From: Oscillospiraceae bacterium
GTDB lineage: Bacteria > Bacillota > Clostridia > Oscillospirales > Oscillospiraceae
NCBI GenBank assembly: GCA_902783825.1
Contig: CACZSJ010000047.1
Location: 1 to 8,378 of the forward strand
DNA length: 8,378 bases
Direction: 5' to 3'
The notes under the pieces are model-generated. The model saw nothing but the letters and a program-made list of their open reading frames with translations, was not told the DNA's origin and made no database searches. The position numbers were made by a program, and so were the translations under genes. Numbering within the stretch: the stretch's first letter is position 1; every line of letters starts with the position of its first letter. Positions 5,958 through 8,378 of the stretch are shown one piece after another.

Positions 5958-6593
5958 TCAGCGGGGAGAGACGGGGACGGCCCGCAGCTGCTGACCGACA
6001 GCCTGGGCGCGGACGCTGCCGGCACTGAGATCGTAGAGCCGATCCTGCAGCGCCTTGGCCTGCTCTTCCGGGATCAGGGCGCGGATGCAAACGCTTTCGC
6101 CGTAGTCCACCTGATCCAGGGCGCCGCCCCAGGCGGCGATCTCCTGCTTGATCCGCTCGGCGGCGGCATAAGAGCAGGGGATATCCAGAACGGTCCAATG
6201 CTCCAGCGCGGCTAGTCCCGCCGCGTCCAGGGCATCCTTGGCGCTTTTGCTGTATGCCCGCAGCAGCCCGCCGGTACCCAACAGCACGCCGCCGAAGTAG
6301 CGGGTCACGACGCAGACAAAGTCGCTGACCCCTTCCCGGCGAAAGACCTCCAGCATGGGAAGGCCCGCGCTGCCCTGGGGCTCACCGTCATCGGAGTAGC
6401 GCTCAGGCCCCTGACGCAGGGCGTAGCACCAGCAGTTGTGCCGGGCGTCGTAGTATTCCTTTTTCATGGCGGCGATGAACTCCCGGGCCTGTTCCTCGCT
6501 CTCCACAGGACGCACGTGGCCCAGAAAGCGGGAGCGTTTCTCCGTGAATTCCGCCTCGCCGGCAGCGGCGGGGACGTAGATGCTTTTGCTCAA
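5958..6593 (-). CDS. yigZ: YigZ/IMPACT-family protein (UPF0029)
   Basis: A 211-residue protein of the YigZ/YvyE branch of the IMPACT family; length is as usual. The N-terminal domain carries EKRSRFLGH (18-26), YYDARHNCWCYAL (47-59), SDDGEPQGSAGLPMLEVF (67-84) and VVTRYFGGVLLGTGGLLRAY (95-114), all family signatures. Residues about 135-205 match the C-terminal DUF1949 type. Its role is not firmly known; the eukaryotic relative IMPACT acts on the GCN1/GCN2 translation-stress pathway, and a ribosome-linked role is suggested by the hflX neighbour. The start is a TTG sharing bases with the hflX stop (TTGA). AGGAGG at 6604-6609, inside the hflX end, is 10 bases away, so the two genes are probably translationally coupled. 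The adjacent GGGAGGA abuts the start and is too close to serve alone. Confidence 0.93.
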   Translation of the reverse strand: MSKSIYVPAAAGEAEFTEKRSRFLGHVRPVESEEQAREFIAAMKKEYYDARHNCWCYALRQGPERYSDDGEPQGSAGLPMLEVFRREGVSDFVCVVTRYFGGVLLGTGGLLRAYSKSAKDALDAAGLAALEHWTVLDIPCSYAAAERIKQEIAAWGGALDQVDYGESVCIRALIPEEQAKALQDRLYDLSAGSVRAQAVGQQLRAVPVSPR

Positions 6594-7888
6594 TCCTCCC
6601 AGTCCTCCTTGGGCGGCTGATAGCCGGGGATGTAGGCGCTGACCCGACCGAAGAGGGCCGGGGGCACCAGGGCCTCCACTTCGATGCCCAGGTCGGTGTA
6701 TTCGCAGCGCAGCACCGCCGTCTCCCGCTGCAGCAGATCCAGCAGCCCTGCCTGCTGGTAAGGCAGCAGCAGACGCACCCGACGCCGACCGGGATCCAGA
6801 AGCTGGGAGAGCTTTTGGATCAGGCGGTCGGTTCCCTCACCGCTTTTGGCGGAAATGCAGACCAGATCTTCTCCGTGAGGCAGGATGCCCAGATAGGCGT
6901 CGCACTTGTTGTAGATCCGCAGACAGGGAGTCTGCTCCGCGCCCAGCTGACGGATCAAATCGTCTACCACCCTGGCCTGCTCGGGCCATTCGGGATTGGA
7001 GAGGTCGATCACATGCAGCAGCACGTCTGCGTAGCGCAGCTCCTCCAGGGTGGCCTTGAAGGCCTCGATCAGATGGGTGGGCAGCTTGCGGATAAAGCCC
7101 ACCGTGTCCGACAGCAGCACCTGGGTGCTCTCGTCCACCAGCAGTCGGCGGGTGGTGGTGTCCAGGGTGTCGAAGAGCCGATCCCGGGCGGGGATATCCG
7201 CCCCGGTGAGACAATTGAGCAGGGTGGACTTGCCCGCGTTGGTATAGCCCACCAGGGCCACCACGGGCATGGCGTTTTTCTCCCGCCGGCGGCGCTGGGT
7301 GCTGCGGATCTTCCGCACCGCAGCCAACTCCTCCTCCAGCTTCTGGATCTTCCGGCGAATATGCCGCCGGTCGGTTTCCAGCTGGGTTTCGCCGGGGCCG
7401 CGGGTGCCGATGGGCGAGGCGCCGCCAGAGGCGGTTTGCCGCACCAGATGGCTCCACATGCCGGTAAGCCGAGGCAGCAGATACTTGTACTGGGCCAGCT
7501 CCACCTGCAGCTGTCCCTCCCGGGTTCGAGCCCTCTGGGCGAAGATGTCCAGGATCAGGCCGGAACGGTCCAGAACCTTGACCTCCAGCTCCTCGGACAG
7601 CACGCGCATTTGCGAGGGGCTCAGTTCGTTGTCAAAGACCGCCAGATCGCAGTCGTTGGCCCGAATCAGCTCTTTGAGCTCCTGCACCTTGCCCTCGCCC
7701 AGAAAGCTTCGGGGCTCCGGTGTGGGGCGGCTCTGGATCAGGGTGGCCACGGTCTCGCCCCCGGCGGTTTCCACCAGGGCGCGCAGCTCCTCCATGGATT
7801 CCTCACTGGAGCGCTGGTGGACGTCCATGCTGGCGGCGGCAAGACCGGCCAGCACCGCCCGCTCTTTTTTGTTTTCGCTTGCTTGCAT
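6590..7888 (-). CDS. hflX: Ribosome-associated GTPase HflX
   Basis: A 432-residue GTPase of the Obg-HflX superfamily. In characterised species HflX binds the 50S subunit and splits stalled or hibernating ribosomes, especially after heat stress. The N-terminal domain (about 10-140) has SRPTPEPRSFLGEGKVQEL (53-71), ending in LLPRLTGMWSHL; the glycine-rich segment GTRGPGETQLETDRR (161-175) follows, then a charged coiled coil (about 175-205). The G domain has all five motifs: G1 GYTNAGKST (214-222), G2 TTT (244-246), G3 DTVGF (261-265), G4 NKCD (327-330), G5 SAK (346-348). The C-terminal domain ends in GRVSAYIPGY, as in other Clostridia. The ATG is preceded by AAGGA 9 bases upstream. It is followed immediately by yigZ and lies 55 bases after the CBS-domain gene, with a hairpin between. 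Confidence 0.96.
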   Translation of the reverse strand: MQASENKKERAVLAGLAAASMDVHQRSSEESMEELRALVETAGGETVATLIQSRPTPEPRSFLGEGKVQELKELIRANDCDLAVFDNELSPSQMRVLSEELEVKVLDRSGLILDIFAQRARTREGQLQVELAQYKYLLPRLTGMWSHLVRQTASGGASPIGTRGPGETQLETDRRHIRRKIQKLEEELAAVRKIRSTQRRRREKNAMPVVALVGYTNAGKSTLLNCLTGADIPARDRLFDTLDTTTRRLLVDESTQVLLSDTVGFIRKLPTHLIEAFKATLEELRYADVLLHVIDLSNPEWPEQARVVDDLIRQLGAEQTPCLRIYNKCDAYLGILPHGEDLVCISAKSGEGTDRLIQKLSQLLDPGRRRVRLLLPYQQAGLLDLLQRETAVLRCEYTDLGIEVEALVPPALFGRVSAYIPGYQPPKEDWED

Positions 7889-7898
7889 AGGTTTTTGT

Positions 7899-7911
7899 CC
7901 TTTGTCAAAGG
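7899..7911. repeat. CCTTTG/CAAAGG palindrome upstream of hflX
   Basis: CCTTTG-T-CAAAGG is a 6-bp palindrome around one central base, abutting the hairpin at 7910-7939 and including the hflX ribosome binding site AAGGA. It could be an operator-like or RNA element, but a 6-bp palindrome may be chance. On the minus strand it contains TTGACA, but no -10 element lies at the right distance. Confidence 0.25.
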
Positions 7912-7939
7912 CAGCCGCCGGTGGAGACCAGCGGCTGCC
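7910..7939 (-). terminator. Possible weak terminator between the CBS-domain gene and hflX
   Basis: A perfect 9-bp stem GGCAGCCGC/GCGGCTGCC (7910-7918 with 7931-7939) with a 12-base loop begins 5 bases after the stop of the CBS-domain gene. On the minus strand it is followed by only TTTGAC, so termination may be partial. It is the only structure separating that gene from hflX. Confidence 0.5.
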
Positions 7940-7943
7940 GTGA

Positions 7944-8378
7944 TTATTCTGTCGTGTCTTCCGGGTCTACCTGAACCAGCACCCGCTCCACCCGGCGGCT
8001 GTCCATGGCCAGCACGGTCAGCCTCAGGTTTTCAAAACGGAAGCTGTCGCCTACCTGGGGGAAGCGCCCAAAACGCTCCACCGTCCAGCCGCCCACGGTA
8101 TCGCTTTCGGCCTCAAAGCTGTCCTCGTCCCGGCCCAACAGCTCCAGAAAGTCGGAAATCACCATATCGCCGTCCAGCTCGTATTCGCCTTCTGCCCGCT
8201 GCACCACTTCCTGCTCCACCGTGTCGGTCTCGTCCCAAATGTCGCCCACGATCTGTTCCAGCACGTCTTCCATGGACAGCAGGCCCAGGGTGCCGCCGTA
8301 CTCGTCGGAGACAATGGCCAGATGCTGCTTGGCTCGGCGCAGGGCGCTGAGGACCTGGGGCAGCTTCATGGTTTTGTA
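7944..8378 (-). CDS. CNNM/CorC-type CBS-domain membrane protein, C-terminal part only
   Basis: The last 144 residues of a protein whose start lies beyond the right edge; the frame is open to the final base, and the Met at 8367-8369 is internal. The segment LAIVSDEYGGTLGLLSMEDVLEQIVGDIWDE is split here by position: LAIVSDEYGGTLG, then LLSMEDVLEQIVGDI, which together are the end of the second CBS domain. It is followed by a CorC_HlyC domain (YELDGDMVISDF, VGGWTVERFGRFPQVGD, RRVERVLVQV). In full-length relatives (about 400-450 residues) these follow a four-helix DUF21/CNNM membrane domain. The family is annotated as hemolysin C, CorC or magnesium/cobalt efflux, and some members export Mg2+. Transport function is inferred because the membrane domain is outside the window. 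Confidence 0.92.
   Translation of the reverse strand, partial: YKTMKLPQVLSALRRAKQHLAIVSDEYGGTLGLLSMEDVLEQIVGDIWDETDTVEQEVVQRAEGEYELDGDMVISDFLELLGRDEDSFEAESDTVGGWTVERFGRFPQVGDSFRFENLRLTVLAMDSRRVERVLVQVDPEDTTE

Noticed and set aside
5648..6025. 125-codon minus-strand frame across the yigZ-dgt spacer
   Set aside because: It overlaps the ends of both flanking genes and the hairpins, with Ser/Pro/Arg-rich translation; no sign of a real protein.
7880..7908. TTGACA as a -35 element for hflX
   Set aside because: The expected -10 position reads CAAGCA inside the hflX coding region; there is no usable promoter at the right spacing.
6815..8350. 511-codon plus-strand open frame antisense to hflX and the CBS-domain gene
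   Set aside because: It crosses two genes and their spacer, with low-complexity Gly/Gln/Pro-rich translation and no family match.

Overview
The window comes from a GC-rich, low-AT-bias member of the Bacillota. My best inference is the Clostridia, in or near Oscillospiraceae. The grounds are the SigA-type primary sigma factor, strong AGGAGG ribosome binding sites, frequent GTG/TTG starts, and the gene order dgt-dnaG-rpoD. Genus and species cannot be read from the sequence. Every gene I can support lies on the minus strand, so the biological order runs from high to low coordinates.

In transcription order: (1) the C-terminal end of a CNNM/CorC-type CBS-domain membrane protein enters at the right edge (7944-8378) and is followed by a hairpin. 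(2) hflX (ribosome-associated GTPase) and a YigZ/IMPACT-family gene overlap at their stop/start codons and end in a hairpin region with two mutually exclusive folds (5848-5892). (3) A leader of about 260 bases without a gene precedes a dGTPase-type HD hydrolase, DNA primase (dnaG, start reassigned to a TTG), and the primary sigma factor rpoD, which overlaps the end of dnaG by 8 bases. (4) A second, full-length RpoD-like sigma gene follows after 94 bases and ends in an intrinsic terminator. (5) After a further 260-base interval without a gene (nothing recognised in 137-295 apart from a 6-bp hairpin at 167-183), an initiator tRNA-fMet is transcribed from its own consensus-like promoter.

Functionally this is a variant of the classical macromolecular-synthesis cluster. 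It joins replication initiation (primase), transcription initiation (sigma) and, just downstream, translation initiation (tRNA-fMet), with a dNTP-pool enzyme at the head in place of rpsU. The most notable feature is the tandem pair of primary-type sigma genes. Both carry intact core-binding and promoter-reading regions. The downstream copy has lost autoinhibitory region 1.1 but kept a short N-terminal leader motif shared with the upstream copy. Everything else is ordinary chromosomal housekeeping: no phage, transposase, CRISPR or toxin-antitoxin genes are visible.
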